This document shows, piece by piece, positions 9,630 through 11,011 of a stretch of 11,011 nt of DNA. This DNA is from Dimargaris cristalligena (lineage: Eukaryota; Kickxellomycota; Dimargaritomycetes; Dimargaritales; Dimargaritaceae). A program made the translations under genes and the position numbers. The notes beneath the pieces are model-generated. The model had not been told where the DNA came from, did no database searches, and worked only from the letters and a program-made list of their open reading frames with translations. The number at the start of each line of letters is the position of its first letter. The stretch's first letter is position 1. Location of the stretch: assembly GCA_027576995.1 (NCBI GenBank), contig JANBQC010000783.1:1-11011 (forward strand), read 5' to 3'.

Positions 9630-10575
9630 GTTGGAAGTACAGTACTAAACAGTCACGGCCAAAAGGTCAAGGCGGAAGGTGGTACCGAAATAAAATGAAG
9701 CGGGTGAAGTAACAGTCAAGGCAATAGAACGGTCCAAAGTCTAAATGAGTAGTATGGTAGTAACCCGAGGTTTAAGGGAGAGGCTTCGGGATAGATAGAG
9801 GGATATATTCGTATATATGTCTATATTAGTAAAGGTGACACCACGGGTGTTTCGAAGTAGAGCGGCTATAGACGGCCTACTCATAAGACCAGCAGAGTTC
9901 TATCAAAAATCCAAGGCCTGTAGTACCTGAAGGGACAAAAATAGGGAGATTAATCGAAGTTGGACATGTACCTAGAAGAGCGAAGCATGAAGTAGTTAAT
10001 AGTTGGAGTGTAGCAATGACGGGAGTGGATGAACAGGAACAATGCTTTATAGCTGTAGAATGGCAGGAGTCCACGGCCATGGAAGGCTCAACTGAATGTT
10101 GATTATGCACGATTCACCCCCCGCAGACGAACGTTGTTGGGAACCCCTGGCGACCGAAACATGCCCATTAGATACGGAGGCCACGCACCAGTCCAGAGCC
10201 ATTGGCGCGGGATTCCTTGGAATTTCTCCGACGATGCCTTTCATGGATGTGGGGCAGGAGGTAATCAGCCAGTCGGCACAACGTCATTAATGGCTGTGAT
10301 TGACTGCTATCCCAACCACTAGGAAATCCCCCTCCCCAACCTATCCTTTCTCCCCAGTCTGTTGATCATGTAGTGCCGGCTGACCGAAGCATCCGGCTGA
10401 GACTCACAACCCGAATGATAAATATCCCTGCTTCCTCCCCCTCGGTACAGAGCGGATCCATTAATCACCTAATTCCTTCTTTGAGGCAATATACTACCAC
10501 CACTCACACTCTCCTCCCCCTTCGCGACGCCATTTAATCTGCCTCTGTACTCGGTACCGCTCGGGGGAATTGCAG

Positions 10576-10594
10576 ATCACGTGTTATCACATGA
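10576..10594. promoter_or_regulatory. Paired E-box-like sites upstream of RPS13
   Basis: Two ATCACRTG units stand in direct repeat exactly 10 bp apart: ATCACGTG (10576-10583) and ATCACATG (10586-10593). CACGTG is the core bound by bHLH factors such as Cbf1, which is known to act at ribosomal protein promoters in some fungi. The pair lies about 370 bp upstream of the RPS13 ATG. Function is inferred from position and sequence only. Confidence 0.4.
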
Positions 10595-10825
10595 CTGATG
10601 GGGTCGTTTCGGCCGATTGATGAAGCCCGCGGTCAGCCAAATGGCCACAGGAGGGGAGAAGCCTAGAAAGAAATAATATCAGATGGGGAAAAAATAAACA
10701 CTATTAAAAGTTTAGAGCTGAATATAAATCCCACCGTAACCCACACCACCCCCTTGAGTGAAAAAAAAACCCTCCCCCCTATTTGAAAAGGTGAAACTCT
10801 TGGAAAACTCGACACCCGCCAGCTC

Positions 10826-10880
10826 TATACAAAACCCGGCAACCACTCGTTACTCGAGATTCCTCCTCTTCTTTCATTTC
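10826..10880 (+). promoter_or_regulatory. Candidate RPS13 core promoter and pyrimidine-rich start region
   Basis: TATACAAA at 10826-10833 is followed about 30 bp later by TCCTCCTCTTCTTTCATTTC (10861-10880). The pyrimidine-rich character continues to about 10930. Ribosomal protein mRNAs commonly start within such tracts, so transcription probably begins near 10858-10880. A second TATAAA at 10723-10728 is an alternative upstream element. The assignment is inference from spacing and composition. Confidence 0.4.
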
Positions 10881-10956
10881 GATCTCACTCGGACTACTCC
10901 ACGGTACTTTTTACCTTACTCTTCTCTCTCCCGACGAGTTTACCAATCTAATCACC

Positions 10957-11011
10957 ATGGGTCGCATGTACGGATCTGGCAAGGGTATCTCCCGCTCCTC
11001 CATCCCCTACC
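10957..11011 (+). CDS. RPS13: 40S ribosomal protein S13 (uS15), N-terminal fragment cut by window end
   Basis: The first 18 codons read MGRMYGSGKGISRSSIPY, which matches the highly conserved start of eukaryotic RPS13/uS15 (MGRMHxxGKGIS.S..PY). This protein binds 18S rRNA in the small subunit. The ATG sits in a strong initiation context (ATCACCATGG). The upstream CT-rich leader and E-box pair fit a ribosomal protein gene. The remainder, about 130 residues in the family, lies beyond 11011, and whether an intron follows cannot be seen. Confidence 0.9.
   Translation, partial: MGRMYGSGKGISRSSIPY

Larger units (their letters stand above)
9630..10956. other. Divergent promoter region between the transporter gene and RPS13
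   Basis: This 1.3-kb stretch separates two genes reading outward, so it should hold both promoters. Near the transporter there is CAGTCACG at 9650-9657 and a TATATA at 9813-9818, 184 nt upstream of its ATG. The middle (about 10096-10290) is less AT-rich and has short ORFs on both strands, including an ATG-initiated 64-codon frame on + that I could not recognise. The right end has features expected of a ribosomal protein promoter, listed separately. No tRNA or known ncRNA was seen. Confidence 0.5.

Noticed and set aside
1..11011. Mobile element, CRISPR array or gene cluster
   Set aside because: I found no terminal repeats, transposase or reverse transcriptase motifs, regular spaced repeats or pathway-linked enzymes; absence is judged by eye only.

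Overview
The window looks like nuclear DNA of a filamentous or early-diverging fungus. It holds a eukaryotic tRNA with a Pol III T-run, three intron-containing protein genes with GTAAGT-type donors, a dynactin Arp1 whose C-terminal tail has a fungal look, and the start of a cytosolic ribosomal protein gene. Coding exons are GC-rich at third positions, while much of the intergenic DNA is AT-rich. Zoopagomycota (for example Kickxellomycotina or relatives) is a possible home, but I cannot fix the lineage from this sequence.

Layout from left to right. A tRNA-Lys(UUU) lies at 85-157 on +, followed by about 1.2 kb without a convincing gene. ARP1 (centractin) runs on - from 3425 to 1402 in six exons that I reconstructed by hand to a complete 375-residue protein. 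Next come about 1.7 kb of upstream and intergenic DNA with a few uncertain ORFs. A two-exon gene on + (5185-6589) encodes an F-box-type protein of unknown target. An AT-rich convergent spacer of about 560 bp follows. A three-exon gene on - (9629 to 7152) encodes a 602-residue SLC35F-type membrane transporter. A divergent promoter region of about 1.3 kb separates it from the first 18 codons of RPS13 (uS15) on +, which is cut by the window end.

The genes do not form a pathway: this is an ordinary stretch of housekeeping and accessory eukaryotic genes, each with its own promoter. I saw no mobile element, CRISPR array, gene cluster or new system. The points most worth checking are the F-box protein with a signal-peptide-like N terminus, a possible 5'-leader intron in ARP1, the 10-bp-phased CACGTG/CACATG pair upstream of RPS13, and the low-confidence AT-rich ORFs between ARP1 and the F-box gene.
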